From assembly GCA_937898885.1 (NCBI GenBank), contig CALDKD010000020.1:1-38703 (forward strand): DNA of 38,703 bases, read 5' to 3'. This document shows, one piece after another, positions 7,851 through 15,460 of this stretch. The first letter of the stretch is position 1. Each line of letters starts with the position of its first letter. A program made the position numbers and the translations under genes. The notes below the pieces were generated by a model. The model did not search any database and was not told where the DNA came from. It worked only from the letters and a program-made list of their open reading frames with translations. This DNA is from an uncultured Bacteroidales bacterium. Lineage in GTDB: Bacteria; Bacteroidota; Bacteroidia; Bacteroidales; Bacteroidaceae.

Positions 7851-9374
7851 GTGACTGGAAAGGACAGTAAAGAGAAAGTGGCAGGCCAGAATGCCGGAAT
7901 GTACGACCGCATAATCAAATATACGGGCGTTTTCGGCGGTGTGCAGGGCCTTATCACTCTTGTCACCATAATCCGTACGAAAATAGTGGCGACACTTCTC
8001 GGTACCGTAGGCTTCGGCCTAAACGATACATTCAACCGGATACTTAATCTGGTAAAGAGCACGACGGATCTTGGCGTGCCTTTCAGCGCGGTCCGCACGG
8101 TCTCAAGCCATTTTGACAGCGAGAATGACGCGCTTCTGCGTGACAGCATATCAGTTACCCGTACCTGGGCGCTGCTCACTGCGGCGGCAGGCTCTGTTCT
8201 TTGCCTGCTGCTCTCTCCGCTTTTCAGCTACCTGGCTTTTGAGGGCGACCGTGGATACACGCTCTCGTTCATATTGCTGTCTCCCGTAGTGGCCTTCTCG
8301 GCTGTCACAGGCGGGGAGATGGCTGTGCTCAAAGGCGTGAGGCGGCTTCGCGAGATTGCCGTAAGCCAGTTGCTAACGGCGTTTCTGGCTCTCTGCATAT
8401 CGGTGCCGGTGTTCTATCTGGCCGGCCTCAGGGGCCTTGTGCCATCTCTGGTGCTGGTATCGCTGGCCACTATGGTAGTCACCTGCCGCTTCTCGTTCAA
8501 GGCGTATCCTTACAAAGTGGCATTGTTCAGCCGGGAGACACTTTCCAAAGGCTCGGATATGGTGCGCCTTGGAGTCTGGTTCACCATAACATCTTTCCTC
8601 GGCTCGGGCGCGTTCTCTGTGATATCCACCTATCTGATGCGTGCCGGAGGTGCCGAGACTGTAGGAGCCTACAGCGCCGGATATGCCCTGCTGAGCTATC
8701 TTGGGATGTTCGTGTTCTCGGCCATGGAGTCGGACTATTTCCCGAGACTCTCCTCCGCTGCCGGAAACCGCGATGCCGTTAATCTGCAGGTGAACAGCCA
8801 GATGGAAGTGGCCGTGCTGCTTATGACTCCGATGATAGTGGCGTTCCTTGTGTTTCTGGACCCTATAGTCAGACTCCTGTTGTCTGAGAAATTCTGCGTT
8901 GCGGTTCCTATGGCCCAGATAGCTGTGCTCAGCCTTTTTTTCAAGGCGCTTACTCAGCCTATGGCGTATATCTCGCTTGCCAAGGGCGATTCACGTACTT
9001 ATCTTTTTCAGGAGGTCCTGTATGACCTCTTCTGGGTGGCGGCCATAATTGTCTGCTTCAGGTTGGGCGGCCTGCGTATGCTGGGCCTTGCCATCACGCT
9101 TGCCGGAATATTTGATTTCATTGTGGTGGGCCTGATTGTCAGAGTCAGGTTCGGTTTCAGACTCTCACGGCAGACTGTTCCCGTGATACTGATGCTTCCG
9201 TGGTCAGTGCTTGCGGCATTCGTCGCGGTGGCTTGTCTTGACGGGTGGCTGAGCTGGGCCGTGGGGCTTGTGTCACTCGTCGCTTCTGTGGCGTTGTCCT
9301 ATGCGGAGCTGAAAAGACGCACTACGTTCATAGACAGCCTGCTGGATAAAATCCATAAAAAAATCTCAAGATGA
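7851..9374 (+). CDS. Wzx-like polysaccharide flippase (MOP superfamily)
   Basis: About 507 aa from the GTG at 7851; an ATG at 7899 (MYDRIIKYTGVFGGVQGL) is an equally good start and matches where many homologues begin. The in-frame TTG at 7824 is excluded by the promoter over it. The chain is almost wholly hydrophobic with roughly 12-14 membrane segments, and the opening YDRIIKYTGVFGGVQGL with TKIVATLLGTVGFGL is characteristic of Bacteroidetes O-antigen translocases of the oligosaccharide flippase family. It should move lipid-linked oligosaccharide across the inner membrane. It overlaps the following GT2 gene by ATGA and diverges from three more glycosyltransferases. No recognisable polymerase (Wzy) or ligase lies in the window, so polymerisation would be encoded elsewhere or not occur. 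Confidence 0.85.
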   Translation: MTGKDSKEKVAGQNAGMYDRIIKYTGVFGGVQGLITLVTIIRTKIVATLLGTVGFGLNDTFNRILNLVKSTTDLGVPFSAVRTVSSHFDSENDALLRDSISVTRTWALLTAAAGSVLCLLLSPLFSYLAFEGDRGYTLSFILLSPVVAFSAVTGGEMAVLKGVRRLREIAVSQLLTAFLALCISVPVFYLAGLRGLVPSLVLVSLATMVVTCRFSFKAYPYKVALFSRETLSKGSDMVRLGVWFTITSFLGSGAFSVISTYLMRAGGAETVGAYSAGYALLSYLGMFVFSAMESDYFPRLSSAAGNRDAVNLQVNSQMEVAVLLMTPMIVAFLVFLDPIVRLLLSEKFCVAVPMAQIAVLSLFFKALTQPMAYISLAKGDSRTYLFQEVLYDLFWVAAIIVCFRLGGLRMLGLAITLAGIFDFIVVGLIVRVRFGFRLSRQTVPVILMLPWSVLAAFVAVACLDGWLSWAVGLVSLVASVALSYAELKRRTTFIDSLLDKIHKKISR

Positions 9375-10357
9375 GCAGGGTTACGGTTCTGATGGCGGTG
9401 TTTAATGGCGGGCGGTATATCCGCAAGGCCGTTGACTCGGTTCTTGGCCAGACTCTGCGCGATATCCAGCTGATATGCATAGACGATGCCTCCAATGACC
9501 AGACTCCCGTTATCCTGGCGGAATACGCGCGGAAAGACCCGCGTGTAAAGGTGATTACCCATACAGCGAATACTGGTCAGGCCGTGGCCCGTAATGACGG
9601 AATTGCGGTTGCCGGTGGCGATTATGTCACAATGGTAGATGCGGATGACTGGATCTCGCCCGATGCGCTGGAGAAGGCTGTGGCCGCTCTTGATTCTGAC
9701 GAAAGGATGGGGTGCGTGCTGCTGGATCTGCGCTATGTGTATCCGGATAGGGAGACCTCATATCCGATGCGTACCGGAAAACGTCTCTGGAGTGGTATGG
9801 AGGCGTTTGAGCTGAGCCTTGACTGGTCAGTTCACGGATTGTATGTGGCGCGCGCCGGGCTTTTCCGCGAATATCCCTACGACACAGCCTGCCGGCTTTA
9901 CAGCGATGACAACACCACGCGTCTCCATTATCTTCATTCCGGTGTGGTTGGCTTTTGCGACGGTATCTATTATTATCGCCAGCATTCCGGCAGTATGACG
10001 AACGCTGAGAGCATCCGCCGGTATGACTTGCTCGAGGCCAATACCTCAATGATGCGTCAGCTCCGCTCTGAGAGCCTGCCTGACACGGTACTGGCACGTT
10101 TTGAGCGTGAGCGCTGGATTAACCTGACCGGCATAGGCATCTATTGGATGGAGCACGAGGGGCGGACCGGGGCAACACCTGAGAATGCTCTGCTGAAGGC
10201 GCGTCTGAAAGCCGTTTATGACGATGTTGACAGGAATCTTCTTCCGCTGGCGTTGAGGTGTAAGTTCGGATACCGGCCTTGCCGGAACTTTGAGAGATAC
10301 CTTTCTGCTGTAAGAAGATACAATAATGTGCGTAAATTGCTCAGGCGTTCAAGATAA
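9371..10357 (+). CDS. Glycosyltransferase family 2
   Basis: The protein has 328 aa. MSRVTVLMAVFNGGRYIRKA, LICIDDASNDQ, GQAVARNDGIAVAGGDY and metal-binding VDADDW identify a GT-A fold GT2 enzyme; the C-terminal third is basic. The ATG at 9371 overlaps the stop of the flippase gene (ATGA), so the two are translationally coupled. It probably builds the glycan that the flippase exports, together with the divergent glycosyltransferases. The gene is followed directly by a separate promoter for the phosphosugar mutase. Sugar specificity cannot be assigned. Confidence 0.88.
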   Translation: MSRVTVLMAVFNGGRYIRKAVDSVLGQTLRDIQLICIDDASNDQTPVILAEYARKDPRVKVITHTANTGQAVARNDGIAVAGGDYVTMVDADDWISPDALEKAVAALDSDERMGCVLLDLRYVYPDRETSYPMRTGKRLWSGMEAFELSLDWSVHGLYVARAGLFREYPYDTACRLYSDDNTTRLHYLHSGVVGFCDGIYYYRQHSGSMTNAESIRRYDLLEANTSMMRQLRSESLPDTVLARFERERWINLTGIGIYWMEHEGRTGATPENALLKARLKAVYDDVDRNLLPLALRCKFGYRPCRNFERYLSAVRRYNNVRKLLRRSR

Positions 10358-10369
10358 ACGCTATATTTG
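10337..10369 (+). promoter_or_regulatory. Promoter of the phosphosugar mutase gene
   Basis: TATATTTG (10362-10369) is an exact -7 element 35 bp before the ATG; a TTG lies 22 bp upstream (10337-10339), slightly longer than the usual spacing and inside the end of the GT2 gene. Confidence 0.55.
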
Positions 10370-10404
10370 CAGATATTGGATAATTACAGATAAAAAACAA
10401 GAAT

Positions 10405-12144
10405 ATGGAAGAATTAATCGCGCAGGTGACTGCAAAGGCTGAGAAATGGTTGGGTGGCTCATTTGATGAGAATACCCGTGCAGAGGTTAAGGCACTTCTT
10501 GAAAAGGAGGACAAGTCAGATCTGATAGACGCGTTCTACAAGGATCTTGAGTTTGGAACAGGCGGACTGAGAGGCATTATGGGCGCCGGTACCAACAGAA
10601 TGAACATCTATACGGTTGGAATGGCCACTCAGGGTCTGGCAAACTACCTGAACATCAATTTCAAGGACATGAGGCAAATCTCTGTGATTGTTGGTCACGA
10701 CTGTCGCAACAACGGCCGCCTGTTCGCTGAGACTGTAGCAAACATCTTCAGCGCCAACGGCATAAAGGTCTATCTGTTCGATGACCTTCGTCCTACGCCT
10801 GAGGTCTCGTTCGCCATCCGTTATCTGGGATGCCAGAGCGGCGTGAACGTGACAGCCAGCCATAACCCACGCGAGTATAACGGTTACAAGGCGTATTGGG
10901 AGGATGGCGCGCAGGTGCTTGCCCCACACGACACAGCCATCATTGACGAGGTTGCGAAGGTTAAGGTTGAGGACATCCGCTTCAAGGGAAATCCTGAGCT
11001 CATTGAGATTATCGGCGAGAAGGTTGACAAGGCATATCTTGATGCCGTACAGACTGTATGTATCGATCCGGAGCTTGTGAGACGCAATCACGACTTGGGA
11101 ATAGTCTATACTCCGCTTCACGGTTGCGGCAGGGTGATTATCCCGCGCTCTCTGGCCCAGTGGGGTTTCACAAATGTGAACTGTGTTCCCGAGCAGATGA
11201 TTCCGGATGGCAACTTCCCGACTGTGGTCTCGCCGAATCCTGAGTATCCGGAGGCTCTGACAATGGCTCTGAATCTGGCCGCGAGGATAAATGCGGACGT
11301 GGTTATGGCATCGGATCCTGATGCCGACCGCCTTGGCGTGGCCTGCAAGAACGGTGCCGGCGAGTGGGTGCTGCTTAACGGTAACCAGACCAGTATGATA
11401 TTCCTGTATTACATCATACGCCAGTACAAGGCGCTTGGAAAGATAACCGGACGCGAGTTTGTGGTAAAGACAATCGTGACCACGGAGGTTATCAGCAGGA
11501 TTGCGGAGAAGAACAATATGGAGTTGTTCGACTGCTATACCGGTTTCAAGTGGATTGCCAAGGTAATTGCCGATGAGTCCGCCAAGGGTAAGAAATATAT
11601 TGGCGGTGGCGAGGAGAGTTTCGGCTTCCTGGCAGAGGATTTCGTACGTGACAAGGATGCCGTGTCTGCCTGCTGCCTGATGGCTGAGATAGCCGCATGG
11701 GCCAAGGAGAATGGCAAGACTCTGATAGACCTGCTGCTTGACGCATACATTGAGTACGGATTCTCACAGGAGTGTGCCGTAAGTGTTGTTAAGCCGGGTA
11801 AGAGCGGAGCGGACGAGATCAGGCAGATGATGGAGCAGTTCCGCGCCAATCCTCCTAAGAGTCTGGCAGGGCTTCCCGTGGTGCTGGTGCGTGATTTCAA
11901 GACAATGATTCAGACCGATGCCTCAGGCAAGGAGTCCGCTTTGGATATGCCGGAACCGTCAAATGTGCTTCAGTATTTTACCTCAGAGGGCGACAAGGTC
12001 TCCGTACGTCCTTCAGGCACGGAGCCAAAGATCAAGTTCTATATCGAGGCAAAGGGCGTGATGGGCGCTCCCGGTGAGTTCGAGGATGCCAAGGCAAAGG
12101 CCCAGGCAAAGATTGAGCTTATCCGCAAAGGACTCGGCATTTGA
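10405..12144 (+). CDS. Phosphoglucomutase/phosphomannomutase family phospho-sugar mutase
   Basis: The protein has 579 aa, the usual length of the long PgcA-like subfamily. It interconverts hexose 1- and 6-phosphates in the cytoplasm, feeding nucleotide-sugar synthesis and glycogen. All four family signatures are visible: the phosphoserine loop VTASHNP (Ser152), the metal loop DPDADR (Asp304, Asp306, Asp308), the sugar-binding GGGEESFGF, and the phosphate-binding RPSGTEPKIKFY near the C-terminus. N-terminal FGTGGLRGIMG is also diagnostic. It has its own promoter, follows the polysaccharide locus and is 5 bp upstream of a metallophosphatase lipoprotein gene. Glucose versus mannose preference is not decided by the motifs. 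Confidence 0.93.
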   Translation: MEELIAQVTAKAEKWLGGSFDENTRAEVKALLEKEDKSDLIDAFYKDLEFGTGGLRGIMGAGTNRMNIYTVGMATQGLANYLNINFKDMRQISVIVGHDCRNNGRLFAETVANIFSANGIKVYLFDDLRPTPEVSFAIRYLGCQSGVNVTASHNPREYNGYKAYWEDGAQVLAPHDTAIIDEVAKVKVEDIRFKGNPELIEIIGEKVDKAYLDAVQTVCIDPELVRRNHDLGIVYTPLHGCGRVIIPRSLAQWGFTNVNCVPEQMIPDGNFPTVVSPNPEYPEALTMALNLAARINADVVMASDPDADRLGVACKNGAGEWVLLNGNQTSMIFLYYIIRQYKALGKITGREFVVKTIVTTEVISRIAEKNNMELFDCYTGFKWIAKVIADESAKGKKYIGGGEESFGFLAEDFVRDKDAVSACCLMAEIAAWAKENGKTLIDLLLDAYIEYGFSQECAVSVVKPGKSGADEIRQMMEQFRANPPKSLAGLPVVLVRDFKTMIQTDASGKESALDMPEPSNVLQYFTSEGDKVSVRPSGTEPKIKFYIEAKGVMGAPGEFEDAKAKAQAKIELIRKGLGI

Positions 12145-12149
12145 GGGAA

Positions 12150-13886
12150 ATGAGACGGACTGGCGTGATAGCCCTTGTGGCGATGCTTTTGCTTGCCGGG
12201 TGTTCCGGCAGGGTCAGGACCGTGTCGCTGGAGATGGTCGCCACATCGGATGTCCACGGGAATCTGTTCCCATACGACTACCTTGGTCCGGCCGGTACCG
12301 CGCGTGACGGCAGTCTGGCGCGTGTGTCAGCCTGGCTGAGGCAGGAACGCAAGGATCAGGGAGATAACCTGCTCTATTTTGATCTGGGTGACAATCTGCA
12401 GGGAAACGCACTGGCATATCAGGACTGTACGGCCGATTACAGCGGAATATCGCTTCCCGCAAAGGTGCTGAATGAGCTTGGCTGCGATGTGGCCGCTCTG
12501 GGAAACGGCGACATCAAGGCTGGTATTGCCACTATAGACAAGTATGTGACAACCGCCGCCTTTCCGGTGGTGTGCGCCAATCTCTTTTTCAGTGACACTC
12601 AAATCACATTTCTGGAGCCTTATCAGATGATAGAGCGTGACGGTGTGAGGATTGCCGTGGTGGGTATGACTACTCCCGCTGTGAGAGCGATGATTCCTAA
12701 AGCCTCCCTGAACAGTCTCTATCTGAAGAGCATAGCGGAGTCCTCGGATACGCTTGTAAGGTATATCAGAGAGAAGGAGCATCCACATCTTATTGTGGGC
12801 TTGTTCCATAGCGGACTGGAAGGTGGCGTGGAGGATGACGGAATTGTTGAGAATGAAGTCCTTCAGGTGGCTCGGCGCTCGTCTGGATACGATGTGATCT
12901 TTTTCGGTCACGACCACTCTCCTTATTGCGGAAAGGTGGCTGACTGCGACGGCGACAGCGTTCTCCTGATAAATCCAGGCCCGTACGCCGGAAAGGTTGC
13001 GAGAGTGCGGCTCAATGTTCAGGTGCAGGGAGATAATCTGCTGGAGTGCGGCATCACCGGTGAGCTTGTCGATATGGCGGGCGTGGAGCCTGACGGCAGG
13101 CTTATTGCCGCGAACAGGGACAGGATAGATGCCTTGTGGCACTATCAGGACTCTGTGGCGGGTAAGATTGACTTTGAGATTGATGGGGCTGAGGCTCTCT
13201 GTGGCCCCTCGATGCTCTCGGGTTATTTTGCCTCCGCGATGAGACGCTTCTCGGGCAATGAGATAATGCTCGTGTCGCAATATGACGCGTCACTGCATAT
13301 TGATTCAGGCAACGTCACGATGCGCGACTTGCAGCGCCTGTTCCCTAGTGATGACCAGATAACCACTCTGATGCTCAAGGGCAGCGATGTGGTGCGGATT
13401 CTGGAGAATTCAAGCGCCGCCTGGCTGAACACCATTCACTCTTCCTCGGATACGCTGCTGAATATTGTATGTACTGACGACGGTTACTCACTCAGGCATA
13501 ATGTGTCGGAATTGATATCGGCATACGGAATTGACTACACGGTGGATGTATCCAAACCGGCGGGAAACCGTATAAAGGTTTTGTCAATGTCCGATGGAAA
13601 GGCGTTTGATCCGGACAAACGGTACAGGGTAGGGCTCAGCTCTCTCTTTGCCGCAGGCGGCTCGCCCCGGTTCTGCGAGTATGCTGAGATGACCGGACCG
13701 GAGCTTCGCAGATTTGAGACTCTGGCTACTTCCGCGGATTTCCGTTTCCATCTGATCACCGGTCTTGGCACTAATGCGGAGAAGGGAAAGACGGTTCATG
13801 CCGACAAGCCCTCAAATTGGCGCATTATCCCGGAGCAATTGGCAAGGCCAGCCCTGAAACGTGATTTGGAATTGTTGGGATATTGA
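12150..13886 (+). CDS. 5'-nucleotidase/UshA-like metallophosphatase lipoprotein with substituted GNH motif
   Basis: The protein has 578 aa from the ATG at 12150, which follows GAGGGAA and gives a lipoprotein signal (LLAGC, Cys18); the in-frame TTG at 12141 overlaps the upstream stop. Residues about 25-300 are a calcineurin-like metallophosphatase domain: DVH (Asp34, His36), LGDN (Asp81) and GHDH (His254, His256) supply metal ligands. Residues about 330-560 match the 5'-nucleotidase C-terminal domain that binds the nucleoside (MRDLQRLFPSDDQITTLML, YRVGLSSLFAAGG). The usual GNHD/GNHE reads GNGD: Asn119 remains but the transition-state histidine is Gly120. The family hydrolyses nucleotides, cyclic nucleotides or UDP-sugars in the periplasm; this one may be slow, altered in substrate or a binding protein. 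Confidence 0.85.
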   Translation: MRRTGVIALVAMLLLAGCSGRVRTVSLEMVATSDVHGNLFPYDYLGPAGTARDGSLARVSAWLRQERKDQGDNLLYFDLGDNLQGNALAYQDCTADYSGISLPAKVLNELGCDVAALGNGDIKAGIATIDKYVTTAAFPVVCANLFFSDTQITFLEPYQMIERDGVRIAVVGMTTPAVRAMIPKASLNSLYLKSIAESSDTLVRYIREKEHPHLIVGLFHSGLEGGVEDDGIVENEVLQVARRSSGYDVIFFGHDHSPYCGKVADCDGDSVLLINPGPYAGKVARVRLNVQVQGDNLLECGITGELVDMAGVEPDGRLIAANRDRIDALWHYQDSVAGKIDFEIDGAEALCGPSMLSGYFASAMRRFSGNEIMLVSQYDASLHIDSGNVTMRDLQRLFPSDDQITTLMLKGSDVVRILENSSAAWLNTIHSSSDTLLNIVCTDDGYSLRHNVSELISAYGIDYTVDVSKPAGNRIKVLSMSDGKAFDPDKRYRVGLSSLFAAGGSPRFCEYAEMTGPELRRFETLATSADFRFHLITGLGTNAEKGKTVHADKPSNWRIIPEQLARPALKRDLELLGY

Positions 13887-13903
13887 TTTTATTTGTACTT
13901 TTG
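13872..13903 (+). promoter_or_regulatory. Promoter of the SPOR lipoprotein gene
   Basis: TACTTTTG (13896-13903) matches the -7 consensus, with tandem TTG triplets at 13872-13877 giving an 18 or 21 bp spacer. It overlaps the end of the metallophosphatase gene. Confidence 0.55.
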
Positions 13904-13927
13904 TAAAACATTTAATCAAGTTATAGT

Positions 13928-14404
13928 ATGAGACGTATTGCTTATCTGACTCTTTCGCTCTGCGCTGTAATGGCGCTTGCATCGTGCAAGTCAACAAAGA
14001 ATGCCTATCAGCAGGCTTATGAGAAGGCTGTTCAGAATGATGTGGTTGAGACAGCTGTTCAGGAGACTCCTGCGGCACCTGTCGAGACGGTTACAGAGAA
14101 CGTTGCCTCTGTTCCGGTACGTGAGGAGAAGGTCACTGTCGTGACGGGCGAGTCTGCCCTCAAGACATATGGTCTGGTTTGCGGAAGCTTCTCGCTGAAG
14201 ACAAACGCTGATGCGTTGCGCCAGCGTCTGGTGAGCGACGGATATAACGCAATGGTTGTGGTTAATGAGGCTGGCAAGACCTATAGGGTTATTGTCAACT
14301 CTTTCGACACCAAGGACGAGGCTGTTGCCGCCAGAAGCGCTTTCAAGGCAAAATATCCTGACAACCAGGATTTCCAGAACTCGTGGATCCTCTACAAAAA
14401 GTAA
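13928..14404 (+). CDS. SPOR-domain lipoprotein
   Basis: The protein has 158 aa. The signal peptide ends in a lipobox (ALASCKS, Cys20), followed by an acidic, Ala/Val/Glu/Thr-rich linker (about residues 35-75) and a C-terminal SPOR domain (about 80-157: TYGLVCGSFSLKTNADALRQ, YRVIVNSFDTKDEA). SPOR domains bind peptidoglycan stripped of stem peptides, as found at the division septum, so this protein probably localises to division sites or remodelled wall from the outer-membrane side. It has its own promoter and is followed by ruvX after about 80 bp. The exact partner is not known. Confidence 0.88.
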   Translation: MRRIAYLTLSLCAVMALASCKSTKNAYQQAYEKAVQNDVVETAVQETPAAPVETVTENVASVPVREEKVTVVTGESALKTYGLVCGSFSLKTNADALRQRLVSDGYNAMVVVNEAGKTYRVIVNSFDTKDEAVAARSAFKAKYPDNQDFQNSWILYKK

Positions 14405-14483
14405 TTCCGGAAATATTGCGGACTGGCGTGTCCCAGGCCTTCCTTGAGGGGCTGGGGCATTGCCGTATTTAAGGATAGCGATT

Positions 14484-14903
14484 GTGGGAAGAATTCTTGC
14501 CATTGATTATGGCACTAAACGGACCGGCATAGCGGTTACCGACATCCTGCGGATAGTACCCGGAGGACTCACTACCGTGGCTACTCATGAGTTGCCTGCG
14601 TTTCTTGATGAGTATTTCAAGAAAGAGCCTGTTGATGTTATCGTGATAGGAGCTCCTGTGAATATGGACGGCTCTGATTCGGAGAACATGAGATATGTAC
14701 GGCCGTTTGTGGAGAAGTTGAGGGCGCAATATCCAGACAAGGAGATTGTGATGCACGACGAGCGCTTCACGTCTGTTCTGGCGCAAAAAACCATTATGGA
14801 GGCTGGAATCCGCAAAATGGCACGGAGAAACAAGGCGTTGGTGGATGAGGTGAGCGCCACCATCATACTCCAGTCGTATATGAACACAAAAACAAGACTA
14901 TGA
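14484..14903 (+). CDS. ruvX: Putative Holliday junction resolvase YqgF/RuvX
   Basis: The protein has 139 aa. The GTG at 14484 is chosen because it gives the canonical start MGRILAIDYGTKRTG and is preceded by AAGGA about 9 nt upstream; a TTG at 14460 would add eight unrelated residues. The RNase H-like fold is marked by Asp8 in AIDYG, VIGAPVNMDGSDSE, and HDERFTS, with a later Asp (LVDEVSA) completing the acidic set. Family members resolve junctions or process the 5' end of pre-16S rRNA. The gene overlaps def by ATGA, a pairing frequent in Bacteroidetes. Confidence 0.9.
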   Translation: MGRILAIDYGTKRTGIAVTDILRIVPGGLTTVATHELPAFLDEYFKKEPVDVIVIGAPVNMDGSDSENMRYVRPFVEKLRAQYPDKEIVMHDERFTSVLAQKTIMEAGIRKMARRNKALVDEVSATIILQSYMNTKTRL

Positions 14904-15457
14904 TACTACCAATATATATTTATGGACTGTCGGTGCTGCGTAAGCCCACAGAAGAGATAGAGAGAAATTACGAAGGCCTCAAGCAGCTTGTGGCTGATAT
15001 GTTTGAGACACTCAGAAAGTCTGAGGGCGTGGGCCTGGCTGCTCCGCAGGTGGGTCTGGGCATTCGTCTGGCTGTGGTTGACCTGGATGTCATCTCAGAT
15101 GAGCAACCCGGGTTCAAAGGCTACTTCAAGACATTCATCAATGCCTACATTGAGGAATCGTCCGAGGAATTGTGCACCTACGAGGAGGGCTGCCTCAGCT
15201 TCCCCGGAATACACGAGAAGATAAATCGCCCGGAGAGAATCCGCGTAACCTGGTACGATGAGAACTTTGAGTATCACGATGAGTGGTTCGAGGGTTTCCC
15301 GGCACGCGTCATACAGCACGAGCTTGATCATCTGGACGGAAAGTGCTTCATTGACAGAATGTCGCCTTTGCGCCGTCAGATGAACAAGAGCCGTCTGAAC
15401 TCCCTGTCTGCTGGCAAGGTGAGCTGCGACTACAAATTCAAGACTGCGAGGAAATAG
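14900..15457 (+). CDS. def: Peptide deformylase
   Basis: The protein has 185 aa. It removes the N-formyl group from new proteins in the cytoplasm. All three metal-site motifs are present: GVGLAAPQ (residues 43-50), EGCLS with metal ligand Cys98, and QHELDH with His140, catalytic Glu141 and His144. The middle contains a short insertion relative to E. coli Def, as in other Bacteroidetes type enzymes. Its ATG overlaps the ruvX stop, and the TPR-protein gene begins 3 bp after its own stop, so ruvX-def-TPR form one operon. Confidence 0.96.
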   Translation: MILPIYIYGLSVLRKPTEEIERNYEGLKQLVADMFETLRKSEGVGLAAPQVGLGIRLAVVDLDVISDEQPGFKGYFKTFINAYIEESSEELCTYEEGCLSFPGIHEKINRPERIRVTWYDENFEYHDEWFEGFPARVIQHELDHLDGKCFIDRMSPLRRQMNKSRLNSLSAGKVSCDYKFKTARK

Positions 15458-15460
15458 CAA

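Noticed and set aside
12327..13280. 317-residue open frame on the minus strand
   Set aside because: It is antisense to the metallophosphatase gene, whose motifs are clear; its composition (His, Arg, Ser rich) is that of a shadow frame.
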